Shown: positions 7,408-16,692, counted from the stretch's first letter. The stretch: 39,199 nucleotides of DNA from Thermoplasmata archaeon (GCA_021817225.1 JAKAVR010000014.1:1-39199), one strand, 5' to 3'. Notes: generated by a model not told the origin, from the sequence alone. Made by a program: numbers and translations.

Positions 7408-9014
7408 TTCGACCTGACCCTTCCGCGCAACTCTTTCTTGTCCGCCTTTCCCGTGCTTGTCTTTGGAATGCTCTCCACGAACTCGAAGCCATCGGGGATC
7501 CACCATTCCTGAATTCTGCCTGTCACGACGTATTTTTTCAGGTGCTCAACCACCTGGCTGTCGGTCACATCGCCGCTGCGTGTCATCACTGCATAGGGCC
7601 TCTCGCCCCACTTTGGATCCTCCACGCCGATCACGGCCACCTCGCCGACTCCAGGGCACTCGCTTATGGCACTTTCAAGCAGAAGGCTTGGTATAAATTC
7701 TCCACCCGATTTCACCGCATCCTTCTCCCTGTCTACGATCTGGAAGTAGCCTAGCTCGTCCCTTACGCCGATATCGCCCGTGTGCAGCCAGCCGCGCGCC
7801 CAGAGCTCGTCTGTCTTCTCCGGGTCTTTGAAATATCCGCTGGTGCACCACGGCGCACGTGCTATAACTTCGCCCGCAGTCTTTCCATCGGCTGGAACAT
7901 CCCTGAAATTGGAATCCACTATCCTGACCTGAACAAACGGGAAAGGTATGCCGGCAGTGAGAAGGCACTCCTGCCTCCTGCCTTCCGGAAGGGACATGGC
8001 CCGTTCATTGTACACCGAGATTGTCAGCGCAGGGCATGTTTCAGAAAGACCGTATGCACCAACCACAACCATGCCCAGGCTGTGTGCCTTGGTGGCAAGT
8101 CCCCTTGGAAGCGCGGAGCCTCCAATGAGCATCTTGAGTCCCTTAAGCGCAGCTGCATGTTCGGCAATGTTCGGTGCGGAAAGAAGCATGTAGAGAATTG
8201 AGGGGACGGAAGCAGTGAATGTCACCTTTTCCCTGTCTATTGTCTCGAGAAGCTTCGGGAAGTCATACCTTCCGGGAAGCACATATTTCATGCCGGCGAA
8301 AAGCGAATTGTAGGGGAGACCCCATGAATGCACGTGGAACATGGGCACAAGGGGCATCACGACGTCACGCTCGGAATTGTTGAGCGGCGCCATGGCACCC
8401 GCCATCTGGAGGGACATGGCGTGCAGAACAATCTGCTTGTGGGTGAAAGTGACTCCCTTGGGCATACCTGTTGTGCCGGAGGTGTAGAAGAGGGTCGCCA
8501 TCCTGTCCTCCGTCACGTCCGGCAGGGCAGACTGCTCGCTTTTCACCAGATCGTTGTAGTTGAAGAATGGTCTCAGCGATGTTTTCACTTCCTTGTCGCT
8601 GTCGCTGCATATAATCCAACCCTTCACGAATTCGAACATTTCGGCATACTTCTCCAGCATTGGAAGGAATTCGTCCCGGACAATCACATACTTGTCTTCG
8701 GCGTGCGCCATCGTGTAGTATAATACTTCAGGCGGATACCTTATGTTCACCGTGTGAAGGACTGCGCCTGCCATTGGGACGGCAAAATAGGCCTCCATAT
8801 ACCTCATGCTGTCCCAGTCGAGAACAGCTACGACATCACCCTCGTGTACTCCGACCTTGTCCAGAAGGCCGGAGGCAATGCGCCTGGCCCTTTCGCCGAA
8901 CTTGCTGTACGAGTACCTTTCCTTTCCATACACTATCTCCCTGTCCGGATGCCGAATCTCGGCATCTTTCAGGAGATTGCCAATGGTGAGTTGCAATCCT
9001 CTGTCATTCTCCAC
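7389..9014 (-). CDS. Acyl-CoA synthetase (AMP-forming fatty-acid-CoA ligase)
   Basis: A 541-residue member of the adenylate-forming enzyme family. Motifs in order: the P-loop-like LFYTSGTTGMPKGVTFTHKQ, GAYGLSETCPA, the adenosine-binding GWLHTGDIG, the hinge region DREKDAVKSGGEFI and the C-terminal catalytic Lys in PKTSTGKADKKELR. It activates a carboxylic acid to acyl-AMP and then acyl-CoA; sequence resembles medium/long-chain ligases, but the substrate cannot be set from sequence. It converges tail to tail with the beta-oxidation operon and diverges from the acylase gene, fitting a role in feeding free acids into beta-oxidation. The start is GTG (complement of 9012-9014), with a GGGGT about 8 nt upstream. 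Confidence 0.9.
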   Translation of the reverse strand: MENDRGLQLTIGNLLKDAEIRHPDREIVYGKERYSYSKFGERARRIASGLLDKVGVHEGDVVAVLDWDSMRYMEAYFAVPMAGAVLHTVNIRYPPEVLYYTMAHAEDKYVIVRDEFLPMLEKYAEMFEFVKGWIICSDSDKEVKTSLRPFFNYNDLVKSEQSALPDVTEDRMATLFYTSGTTGMPKGVTFTHKQIVLHAMSLQMAGAMAPLNNSERDVVMPLVPMFHVHSWGLPYNSLFAGMKYVLPGRYDFPKLLETIDREKVTFTASVPSILYMLLSAPNIAEHAAALKGLKMLIGGSALPRGLATKAHSLGMVVVGAYGLSETCPALTISVYNERAMSLPEGRRQECLLTAGIPFPFVQVRIVDSNFRDVPADGKTAGEVIARAPWCTSGYFKDPEKTDELWARGWLHTGDIGVRDELGYFQIVDREKDAVKSGGEFIPSLLLESAISECPGVGEVAVIGVEDPKWGERPYAVMTRSGDVTDSQVVEHLKKYVVTGRIQEWWIPDGFEFVESIPKTSTGKADKKELRGRVRSKVQGVA

Positions 9015-9110
9015 TCAAATACCCCGATCTGCCCCGTACGTATTGTGAGATAGATATTGATTTTGCCCGCTGGTCGAGAAAAAAAACGAGATTAGCGCCT
9101 GATTGGCCGC

Positions 9111-9120
9111 GATATAAATA
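9111..9120 (+). promoter_or_regulatory. TATA box of the acylase gene
   Basis: GATATAAATA is centred 26 bp before the ATG at 9142, so this transcript is probably leaderless. The 127-bp space also contains the promoter of the divergent acyl-CoA ligase. Confidence 0.6.
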
Positions 9121-9141
9121 GGCCATTCCCCATATACCGAC

Positions 9142-11637
9142 ATGCACCTGCGCAAGTGGACGCCAGCTGCGGCGCTTGCAATTATTGTAATGCTCGTGGC
9201 CGTTGGCTACGGGACTCCGCTGGGCCCGATCCTGAACCCAAACGGCGGAGTTTGGAGGAATGCCGGAAACATTCAGATTGCAAACAGGACCTTTACACTT
9301 GCAGGCATACAGCAGAACGTGACCGTTGTCCAGGACAGCGAGGGTGTGTTCCACATCTACGCACAGGACAATCATGACCTCTTCTTCGCCCTTGGTTTCG
9401 TCCAGGCCAGGGAAAGACTGTGGCAGATGGATATTTTCAGACGGGCAGCGATAGGCCAGCTTTCACCAATTCTTGGCAGCAGCTATTCGTCGTACGACAG
9501 CTTCCAGCTCAGCCTTGGGCTTTATCTCACGGCGCAGAAGGACTGGAACGCAATCGAGACGAATGCATCGGTTAATGCAACTGACATGATGTCCGTCCAG
9601 GCGCTGGAGCAATATTCGCAGGGAATCAACGCATACATCAACTATTCTTCATCCGCAAATGATTTACCTTACATGTTCAAACTGCTCGGTTACCGCCCAG
9701 CACCCTGGACACCCGTGGACAGCTATGCCGTCCAGGAGTACATGATACAGAACCTGGAGTACGGACCGGATGCGCTCCTCTACTCAATCATGAACCAGAA
9801 GCTTGGAAATGCAAGCGGAGAAATCATACCAAACTTTTCTCCGACACCGCAGGTGTACTATGCCGGTTTCAACGGAGCACCGAACCCGTCCGTGGAAGCG
9901 ATCATGAACAACACGTGGCAGGTGAATTCGACAGTTGCGTCCATGGAGTATTCCCTCTGGCAGGAGTACCAGGGTTTCGACCTGCCGCACGTATTCCCTC
10001 CGAACCCTTCAGACCACAGCAACGAATTTGTCGTGGCGGGCAACAGGACATCAACAGGATCCCCCGACCTGGTGGGAGGACCGGTGCTCGCATTCACACT
10101 GCCGCCCATATGGTTCCAGGTACAGCTTGTTGACCCGCAGTTCGATGTCTACGGAGTGGTGCTTCCCGGTGCTCCGGTTGTTGTCATCGGGCACAACGCG
10201 CGGATTGCATGGACGCTCACCGATGTGCAGGCAATAAGCTGGGGGACCTTCTTCTACCTCCAGAAGGTGACTTCCACCGACTATCTCCAGAACGGAACCT
10301 GGAGGCCGATGATCTTCCATTCCCTTTTCGGCGGCAGCTTCGGCTGGACCAACCTGGGACCAATTATGGAAGAGAAGGGCGGGCTGGCAATAGTGATGGA
10401 CTGGATGGGGAACCACTTCACGAACGATCTCGGTTCACTGCTGCTCATAATGCAGGCGCAGGACTGGACACAGTTCAGTAGTGCGCTCACGATATGGAAT
10501 GCACCATATCAGAACTTCGCTTTTGCCTCAAAGTCGAGGATAGCCGATATCTCGCCCGGTTTCTACCCGATATTTTCGAGGACTGGAGGCATCCCATACA
10601 ATCCGGGTTCACTTATGCCGGGAGACGGCCAGCAGTATATCGCGGGGAGAATACCATTCTCGCTCGTTCCACATGTTGTCAACCCCTCCGCAGGATTCGT
10701 TGTAAGTTCAAATCAGAGATCCGTCGGCCCGTCGTACCCGTTCTGGTTCGGGAACACAATGAGCTTCTCCGACGGAAACAGGGCTGAAACAGTAAACAGC
10801 TATCTTTCCACGCACAGCAACATAACAATCCAGGACCTCATGCAGCTCCAGCAGCACAACTACACCGACTTTGCGGCCCGCTCCAGCGTTCCCAGGATCG
10901 TGTCGCTCCTTTCAAACTCCACAAACGGCGCCGTTGAGCGTGCCCTTGGCCTTCTCAGCCAATGGAACTACCAGATGAACGAGAACTCCGACGCGGCAAC
11001 CGTCTGGTGGTTCTTCTACATGACTTTCTTCAACAACACGGTCAATTCCGTGATGCAGAAATACGGCATATACCAGTCATACGGCAAGCTGCGATTCTCC
11101 GGCATGGGCGGAAGCTATTCCGGGACCACCGGGCTTGCCTCGCTGGACGAGGATGTCATTGCTACATTGGCATACAACTACACGGGGCTCCTGGGAAACA
11201 CCAGCCTATGGCTGGCCGAGTACAATTCCCTGCTGCAGGCAATGTCCACCATAGACTCGAGCGGAGGACTCCTCCCGTGGGGGCATTTCTACTACTTCTA
11301 TTTCCCGAGCCTCACAGGCTCGAAATCACTGAGCGCTGGACCATTATCCTCTGGAGGCGATTTCTTCACACTGAATGATGCCTCCGGTTTCGGCACGTCA
11401 AATCCTGCAACCGGGGGCCAGAGCTTCACTTACATAGCCAACATGACAAACGTTTCAGATTCGTACGGCGTGTACCCCGGCGGCCAGTACGAGAATCCCG
11501 GAAGCACACAGTACGACAACTACGTGTTCGTCTGGATAAGGGGGCAGTACCTTCCGCTGCTGTTCTATCCCTCAGCTTCGTCCATCCCGCGCGGTGACGT
11601 GTTGCAGGTATGGATGCTGAGGCAGGGGGCGTCCTGA
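9142..11637 (+). CDS. Penicillin acylase family (S45) N-terminal-nucleophile hydrolase
   Basis: An 831-residue precursor. Residues 6-24 form an N-terminal hydrophobic signal/anchor, so the enzyme acts outside the membrane. The alpha-chain part contains FALGFVQARERLWQMDIFRR, the family signature. The beta chain would start at Ser293 (HSNEFVVAGN), the autocatalytic cleavage site and nucleophile; GGPV at B20-B23, PGAPVVVIGHNARIAWTLTD and Asn524 in SSNQRS (oxyanion Asn) follow. The B23 region reads G-G-P-V rather than the D-P-H-L of acyl-homoserine-lactone acylases, closer to the N-G-P-Q of penicillin G acylase. It hydrolyses an amide to release an acid; the substrate is unknown. Divergent from the acyl-CoA ligase, it may supply acyl chains to it. 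Confidence 0.88.
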   Translation: MHLRKWTPAAALAIIVMLVAVGYGTPLGPILNPNGGVWRNAGNIQIANRTFTLAGIQQNVTVVQDSEGVFHIYAQDNHDLFFALGFVQARERLWQMDIFRRAAIGQLSPILGSSYSSYDSFQLSLGLYLTAQKDWNAIETNASVNATDMMSVQALEQYSQGINAYINYSSSANDLPYMFKLLGYRPAPWTPVDSYAVQEYMIQNLEYGPDALLYSIMNQKLGNASGEIIPNFSPTPQVYYAGFNGAPNPSVEAIMNNTWQVNSTVASMEYSLWQEYQGFDLPHVFPPNPSDHSNEFVVAGNRTSTGSPDLVGGPVLAFTLPPIWFQVQLVDPQFDVYGVVLPGAPVVVIGHNARIAWTLTDVQAISWGTFFYLQKVTSTDYLQNGTWRPMIFHSLFGGSFGWTNLGPIMEEKGGLAIVMDWMGNHFTNDLGSLLLIMQAQDWTQFSSALTIWNAPYQNFAFASKSRIADISPGFYPIFSRTGGIPYNPGSLMPGDGQQYIAGRIPFSLVPHVVNPSAGFVVSSNQRSVGPSYPFWFGNTMSFSDGNRAETVNSYLSTHSNITIQDLMQLQQHNYTDFAARSSVPRIVSLLSNSTNGAVERALGLLSQWNYQMNENSDAATVWWFFYMTFFNNTVNSVMQKYGIYQSYGKLRFSGMGGSYSGTTGLASLDEDVIATLAYNYTGLLGNTSLWLAEYNSLLQAMSTIDSSGGLLPWGHFYYFYFPSLTGSKSLSAGPLSSGGDFFTLNDASGFGTSNPATGGQSFTYIANMTNVSDSYGVYPGGQYENPGSTQYDNYVFVWIRGQYLPLLFYPSASSIPRGDVLQVWMLRQGAS

Positions 11638-12014
11638 TGAAGCTTGATGCACTGGCGAGGCCAGTGGCGTTCTTCACCCTTTCTGCAGTCCTTGCCTGGG
11701 CCGCACTGTTTTCGGATGTATGGCCGCTGGTCGTCGCCGGAGGCTTTGCAGCCGGAATGCTTGCGGGAGGGAGATACGCCACTGTTTTCGTCTCTGGGGC
11801 GTCCGCGGGAGCACTGGCCGCATTCGTCTGGATGTCCGTCCTCCTCACGCCTGGGTCCGGCACATATATCGGAGATATTGGTGCGCTCGCATCCATGCCG
11901 GGTTACATGCTTGTGTTCCTGTCATTTGCATTCACTGCGCTCTACGTGGGCTGCGGAGGTGTTCTTGGAACGTGGGCACGGAAAATGGCAGAGCCGCATG
12001 TCAGGCTGCCCTGA
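11637..12014 (+). CDS. Small four-helix membrane protein, unknown function
   Basis: A 125-residue hydrophobic protein with about four membrane segments (roughly residues 8-27, 30-48, 50-70 and 84-110), rich in Ala, Gly and Val. The ATG overlaps the acylase stop (TGATG), with a GGCAGGGGGCG purine stretch before it, so it is translated from the acylase transcript. A start nine codons upstream in the same frame would lie inside the acylase gene and lacks a ribosome site. No family was recognised. A role in export or membrane placement of the acylase is only a guess from the coupling. Confidence 0.7.
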   Translation: MKLDALARPVAFFTLSAVLAWAALFSDVWPLVVAGGFAAGMLAGGRYATVFVSGASAGALAAFVWMSVLLTPGSGTYIGDIGALASMPGYMLVFLSFAFTALYVGCGGVLGTWARKMAEPHVRLP

Positions 12015-12023
12015 CCGCGCACT

Positions 12024-13289
12024 TCACCTTGGCTTGACGGTTGAACCTGATGGAAGCCCCGGGTATTTTGTCCTGAAGAGTATGCCGTAAAGTGTGAAGC
12101 GCATCCTCTCCCTTCTCTCGGGCTCTTCAAGGTGGAGGAAGAAGAAGGATGAACCGAACCTGCCCGCCACCACCACCGCATAGGCGATGAGCAGCGCGGT
12201 CCTGAGACCGAAGCTGCCAAGCAGAAACTGAAGCAGGTAGCCTCCTGTGAGCGCACCGAGGAAGTAGACCGCCCCGTTGAAACCATTCATTATGGAGATG
12301 TACTCTGCCCTGTTTTGCACGGGCACTATGTCCATCAGGTAGGAGTTCATTACAACGCTCTGAATTGCTCCCACCAGGCCGCTGTAGACCTCAAGCACCA
12401 GGAAGAGGGCGTAAGTGTTGAAAATGGCGTACATCGCCGGTATCGCAGTCAGCAGGATCCTGTTGTAGAATATGAGCGGAGACCTGTCAACCCTGTCCAC
12501 GATCCTGCCGAACGCGTACTGCCCGATGATGGTGGCTGTGAGGGTTGTCACCGTGAGCAGGGCAACAGTGGACAGATCGAAGTGCATGATCGAAACGATT
12601 GTTATGGGGAACAGGGGCCATGCCATTGACCAGAAGTAACCCTGCACATTCATTGCGACGAAGTACTTGTAGAAAATGGGATGGTCCCTTATCTGGGAGA
12701 ATGTCTTCCCCAGGCTGGTGGTAAGCTTCGTCCTGTGTTCCTTCTCGGTCAGCTTAGCCACGATGGCAGCGCTTATGACATACGACGCCGACGCGGCGAA
12801 AAAAGGGATTTCAAGCGCACTCCTGCTGGTGCCGTGCAGGAGGAATATCATGATGCCTACAGAAACAAGAGTCCCGACAGACCCTATGTTGTTTATGGCC
12901 GCAAGGAAATGGCCCCGTGAAGAGGAATCGGTCACATCTGCTATGAGCGAGAACCAGTTGACCGTTATCATTGCCCCCATCAGCGAAATGAGCGCATAGA
13001 CAGCAATCAGCTCAACAGCCGACTGCACTATCGCCATCAGGAACCACAGGACAGCCAGGAAGGCGCTTGCCAGGACGATGAAAGGCATCCTCCTGCCAAT
13101 CCTGTCGCTGAGCCGCCCCCACAGCAGCTGGCCTGCGTTTGCAAGTGAGTTGGCTGAAGACTGCAGCCATCCCATCTCCGCGGCAGAAGCGCCAAGTATG
13201 ACACCATAGACACCCACAAAGGTTGTGGCGGCGGTGACACCGAATGAAATGATAAGTGAACGAAATGCAATTATCGAGTTATTGCGCAT
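12024..13289 (-). CDS. Major facilitator superfamily transporter
   Basis: A 421-residue protein with about 12 membrane segments. The loop between helices 2 and 3 contains GRLSDRIGRRMPF, the MFS motif A, and there is a related GRIVDRVDRSPL copy in the second half. Substrate is unknown; no close subfamily was recognised. The gene converges on the small membrane protein. A TTTTAA box centred about 29 bp upstream of the ATG supports the chosen start and a nearly leaderless mRNA. It resembles the MFS protein at 34891-36285 in general plan, but the two do not look like recent duplicates. Confidence 0.85.
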   Translation of the reverse strand: MRNNSIIAFRSLIISFGVTAATTFVGVYGVILGASAAEMGWLQSSANSLANAGQLLWGRLSDRIGRRMPFIVLASAFLAVLWFLMAIVQSAVELIAVYALISLMGAMITVNWFSLIADVTDSSSRGHFLAAINNIGSVGTLVSVGIMIFLLHGTSRSALEIPFFAASASYVISAAIVAKLTEKEHRTKLTTSLGKTFSQIRDHPIFYKYFVAMNVQGYFWSMAWPLFPITIVSIMHFDLSTVALLTVTTLTATIIGQYAFGRIVDRVDRSPLIFYNRILLTAIPAMYAIFNTYALFLVLEVYSGLVGAIQSVVMNSYLMDIVPVQNRAEYISIMNGFNGAVYFLGALTGGYLLQFLLGSFGLRTALLIAYAVVVAGRFGSSFFFLHLEEPERRERMRFTLYGILFRTKYPGLPSGSTVKPR

Positions 13290-13382
13290 CTGCCCATTCC
13301 CTTTGGAGATTTGCCTTAAAACGGGGTGGTAATAAGCCTTTGCCGTAGATTACTTGTAAGCGAGTGCAACCCCGTGGCCGGC

Positions 13383-14471
13383 TCATGCGCCGCGCAGCAG
13401 TGCCTTGCCTGATTCTTCCTTCGCTGCAGCAGCCCTGAATGCCTTGAGCATGTGGTCCCTTGTTGGTGGAATAAGTATTTTCCTCTTGCCTGCACGGCTG
13501 CAGAAAACGCCTGTGCCCCTGTCGAGGACTTTTCCTGCCACATGTGCATCCGTCCCCTTCTTTTTGAGCCTTGCCAGAAGCCCGTCCACCGAATCGCCTT
13601 CAACTGTGATAAGGAGCGCGCCTTCGCTGCTGCACGAGTATGCATCCAGGCGCATAGCGGAACAGATTGAGCTTATCTCCTCATTCATGCCGACTCCCTC
13701 CGGCTCGAACTCGATCGCACGGCCGGAAGCGAGAGAGAGTTCGTTCAGTGCGGCTGCGATTCCCCTTTCACTCGCATCATGCATTGAAGTCAACCCTTCC
13801 ACGGCAGAGGCGGCAATGGCATCATCCACAACTGACATTGAGTAGAACATGGAGCGCACCTTCCTGACGGCAGCCGTGCCTATCAGCTCCTCCATGAATC
13901 CCCTGAACCTGTAACAGAGCGCAACCGCCGTCTCGATTGCAGGCCCCCTGGTGATCACGAGCACATCCCCTTTCCTTGTTCCGGAAGGGGATATGACCTG
14001 AGACTTCTTTCCGACGGCAATTGCCGTCCCGCCCCCTATGGTCGGAAACGATGCACCTTCATAGACGCCGGTGTGACCGGCCACAATCGCCATTCCAAGT
14101 CTTCTCGCCTCTGAGTGGAAGACGCCAAACATCACATCAAGCTCCGCTGGTGAAATGGCGGGAAGGTTCCAGTCGACTGCAAGGTACGCAGGAGATAGCC
14201 CGCTAACGGCCACATCACCCACGATTGTGTGGAATGCAAACCACGAAGCCTTCTTCAGGCCATACACACGGTCGACCCATATCGGGTCCGTGCTCACGGC
14301 CATGACTCTCTGCCCGCCCATGCCGATAAGGCCGAAGTCCAAACCGAATTTCGGACCAGTCAGAACATCACGCCTCCGGGCGCCCGTGAAATCGAGCACA
14401 TGCCTTTCGAACTGAGCGCTGCCAATCTTGCCCGTGACCATGGAATTAACCGACCCCTTTACCCTTGTCAT
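13383..14471 (-). CDS. PurM/HypE/ThiL-superfamily protein (AIR synthase-related)
   Basis: A 362-residue protein with the two-domain AIR-synthase fold: N-terminal dimer domain with STDPIWVDR, GDVAVSGLSPAYLAVDWNLP and the IVAGHTGVY block, then a C-terminal domain with MHDASERGIAAALNEL. The family binds ATP and phosphorylates or activates small substrates (PurM, ThiL, SelD, HypE). It looks closest to the HypE-related group, but the C terminus lacks the conserved PRIC-type Cys tail of true HypE, and no hydrogenase gene is in the window. Its substrate is therefore unknown. The ATG is preceded by CCGGAGGGGG, a strong ribosome site, and by a TATATA element about 48 bp upstream. Confidence 0.75.
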   Translation of the reverse strand: MTRVKGSVNSMVTGKIGSAQFERHVLDFTGARRRDVLTGPKFGLDFGLIGMGGQRVMAVSTDPIWVDRVYGLKKASWFAFHTIVGDVAVSGLSPAYLAVDWNLPAISPAELDVMFGVFHSEARRLGMAIVAGHTGVYEGASFPTIGGGTAIAVGKKSQVISPSGTRKGDVLVITRGPAIETAVALCYRFRGFMEELIGTAAVRKVRSMFYSMSVVDDAIAASAVEGLTSMHDASERGIAAALNELSLASGRAIEFEPEGVGMNEEISSICSAMRLDAYSCSSEGALLITVEGDSVDGLLARLKKKGTDAHVAGKVLDRGTGVFCSRAGKRKILIPPTRDHMLKAFRAAAAKEESGKALLRGA

Positions 14472-14533
14472 GCGCTGCCCCCTCCGGGGGAATATGAAAT
14501 GATTATTACACTCCTGTATATAGTGGAGTTAGA

Positions 14534-15175
14534 ATGGCCAGGGACAACATACAGATTGAACTTTCTTTCTATATCAGGGCAACCGATCCCGGCGAACTGC
14601 CCCTCGAGGTTTATGATGCGCTCTACTATTCAGGCCATTTTGAACCAATTTACAGGGTTCAGGGGGACATGGTCCTGAGTGCATTCTACAATGAAAGCGG
14701 CAGGCAGGAAGGAAGACTGTCGAAGTTTGGAAGAAGGGTCCTCAAGGAACTGACGGTTGACGTGAAGGAGAAGCACAAAGGAGTTGACATCAAGGTGGAG
14801 AACCTGATGCCAGTGTTCGAGGAGGAAAATTCATTCTACAGGGATCCGAAGGTCAGGATATCGACAAAGATGAAGACGGGTAGCAGGGGAGTGGCCAGCG
14901 CCGTGGACGCAGAATCGAGAGCCCTTGCTGCCACGGAAACCATACTGCTTGGCATCCGGAAGCTCAGTCCGCTGCCTGACGGAAGGATTTCCATCACAAT
15001 ATCAGGGTCTGAGTTTGATTCGACGGCAATGAAGGAGATACACTCCAAGCTTGGAACGCAATCGATAAGGTCGTCGAGCACCAAGCACGTATGGAACATT
15101 GATTTCAAGAGGGAAGTGCTGAATGACCTGCTGACTGCCGAAATAATGCCCGTGCTCGAGAAGACCGTCGGCTGA
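14534..15175 (+). CDS. Conserved-looking soluble protein, unknown function
   Basis: A 213-residue soluble protein beginning MARDNIQIELSFYIRATDPG. It has no signal peptide, membrane segment or metal-binding motif. The charge pattern and alternating hydrophobic residues suggest a compact alpha/beta domain, followed from about residue 110 by a helical region and a second beta-rich part with 'LPDGRISITISGSEFDS'. No family was recognised. It is divergent from the PurM-like gene with only 62 bp between the starts, so the two may share control. The ATG is the first in-frame start after the upstream promoter region. Confidence 0.6.
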   Translation: MARDNIQIELSFYIRATDPGELPLEVYDALYYSGHFEPIYRVQGDMVLSAFYNESGRQEGRLSKFGRRVLKELTVDVKEKHKGVDIKVENLMPVFEEENSFYRDPKVRISTKMKTGSRGVASAVDAESRALAATETILLGIRKLSPLPDGRISITISGSEFDSTAMKEIHSKLGTQSIRSSSTKHVWNIDFKREVLNDLLTAEIMPVLEKTVG

Positions 15176-15184
15176 GGGGGAGGT

Positions 15185-16084
15185 TCACGCAATGGGTGCG
15201 GATCCCTCAAAGTCCTTGGGCAGGATCTCAAGCTCGGCAACGGAATGCGCACTGTTCGAATGGATGGCTGAAGCGAGGCGCACCTGAGTATCTGTCTCCC
15301 AGAGTCTCTCCCCCCGCTGCTTCGCTGCAGAAGGGAGCAGTTTCGCAATTTCCTTCCTTCCGACCGGGTTGTCAAGAGTGACATTGTATGTCTTGTTCAG
15401 CGCCTGGTCAGTCTTGAGCGCTCTTGCCACTGCCTCCGTCAGCATTTTGACAGGTGTGATGTAGAATGCGCCTCCCTTCTTTCCCAGGAACGAGAAAGGG
15501 CCCCCGGAGGAGGCGATTATTCCAAGGGCGATCCGGTTGGACTCTCCCAGAAGCACCCCCGACCTGAATATTGTGTAGGGCACCCCGCTGTTGATTATCG
15601 AATACTCAAGATGCCAGGCGATGCCCGGCCATACATCGTCGGTTCCGGTCACCTCCGCCACATTTATCGAGCTGAGTGAGACGTACCTGGAAATTGGTTT
15701 TGACTTTGTCCTTGTGATAAGTATGTTGTTGAGCCGCTCAGTCGCTTCGCGGTCCTCGGTTGGCAGACTCCCGCTGTTGAGCGGCGATGCGATGTTGACC
15801 ACATACCTGACACCGTCAAAAGCGCTTTCAGGTATGTCGCCGGTCAGCGGATCACAGTAGAAGAATTCAACGCCAGGCTTCCTGTCTATCTTTCCCTCGT
15901 CCTCGAATTTCAGCAGGCATCTGATGTTGAACTCAGCCCTGAGCAGGTCGTAGAACAGGCTTCCGCCAAGCACGCCCTCCGCTCCAGTCACAAGTACGAG
16001 GTCGGGGCTTTTGACTGCCTTGTTTCCAAACATCTCAGGAAGTGCACACTCGGCCATCGGGGGGCCGGCAGGGTGACCTGTCAT
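15185..16084 (-). CDS. NmrA-like / atypical SDR NAD(P)-binding protein
   Basis: A 299-residue Rossmann-fold protein. The nucleotide-binding motif LVTGAEGVLGGSLF (G-x-x-G-x-x-G) is at about residues 31-44, so the first 28 residues are an extension or the true start is a later ATG. It has VNIASPL after strand 4 and RYVSLSSINV at strand 5, but the Tyr-x-x-x-Lys pair of classical SDRs is replaced by a W-H-L-E-Y-S-I-I-N segment, as in NmrA-like atypical members that bind NAD(P) for sensing or reduction. It is divergent from the PadR regulator across a 188-bp space with the palindrome, so it may be a target of that regulator. Confidence 0.75.
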   Translation of the reverse strand: MTGHPAGPPMAECALPEMFGNKAVKSPDLVLVTGAEGVLGGSLFYDLLRAEFNIRCLLKFEDEGKIDRKPGVEFFYCDPLTGDIPESAFDGVRYVVNIASPLNSGSLPTEDREATERLNNILITRTKSKPISRYVSLSSINVAEVTGTDDVWPGIAWHLEYSIINSGVPYTIFRSGVLLGESNRIALGIIASSGGPFSFLGKKGGAFYITPVKMLTEAVARALKTDQALNKTYNVTLDNPVGRKEIAKLLPSAAKQRGERLWETDTQVRLASAIHSNSAHSVAELEILPKDFEGSAPIA

Positions 16085-16245
16085 CTATCTTGTACCTCGC
16101 CCGTGAATTGAGGCAATTCATATAATTGGTTTACGTCGCTCCGGCCGAAACATCCCGCCCGGGTTGTAGCCGAATAGACCAATGACTGTGTCTTCTCAGA
16201 CTCTGAACGAGCATACAAGCCGTAAAGAGCAAAGGTTTATCTAAT

Positions 16246-16265
16246 CGATATCGAATTCGATATCG
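16246..16265. promoter_or_regulatory. Perfect 20-bp palindrome, likely PadR operator
   Basis: Each half is CGATATCGAA and the two halves form a perfect inverted repeat with no spacer. It lies between a TATA-like GTTTATCTA (16235-16243) and the ATG of the PadR gene at 16273, directly over the expected transcription start, so a bound dimer would block initiation. Autoregulation through such a site is common in PadR proteins; that this one binds here is inference. Confidence 0.65.
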
Positions 16266-16272
16266 GATAGAT

Positions 16273-16692
16273 ATGTGGCAATTTGCGAACTTTGCAAGGG
16301 GTCCCCAGAAGGGTCTGAAGAGGTTTGTGCTGACTTCACTTCAGCAATCTCCCAAGAACGGAGTTGAACTGATGGATGACATTGAGAAACAGAGCTACGG
16401 CTTCTGGAGGCCATCTCCCGGCTCCATCTACCCTCTGATGGATACGCTGAGCCGCGAGGGCATGGTGGCAAAGCAGACTGATGGGAAGTACCACCTTACA
16501 GAGAAGGGTTCGAAAGAGGCGGAATCACAATTCTGGCCGAGGATGGGGGGTCCGACAACGGTCGATCAGATGGTTGCTGAGATGGGCACATATGTCTCAT
16601 ACTTCGAAGACCTCGGCAGGGAAAAGATTTCCGCATTCGCGACAGAACTGGACGGCATCAGGGACAGGATTGCCAAACTGCTTGAAAAGTAG
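16273..16692 (+). CDS. PadR-family transcriptional regulator
   Basis: A 139-residue winged-helix protein. GLKRFVLTSLQQSPKNGVEL is the first helix pair, GFWRPSPGSIYPLMDTLSRE is the recognition region with the PadR hallmark P-G-S-I-Y-P-L, and DGKYHLTEKG is the wing. The C-terminal helix (about residues 105-139) would dimerise. PadR proteins are usually repressors released by small aromatic or other ligands. The gene has a perfect palindrome over its start region and a divergent oxidoreductase neighbour, fitting control of itself and that gene. Confidence 0.88.
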   Translation: MWQFANFARGPQKGLKRFVLTSLQQSPKNGVELMDDIEKQSYGFWRPSPGSIYPLMDTLSREGMVAKQTDGKYHLTEKGSKEAESQFWPRMGGPTTVDQMVAEMGTYVSYFEDLGREKISAFATELDGIRDRIAKLLEK

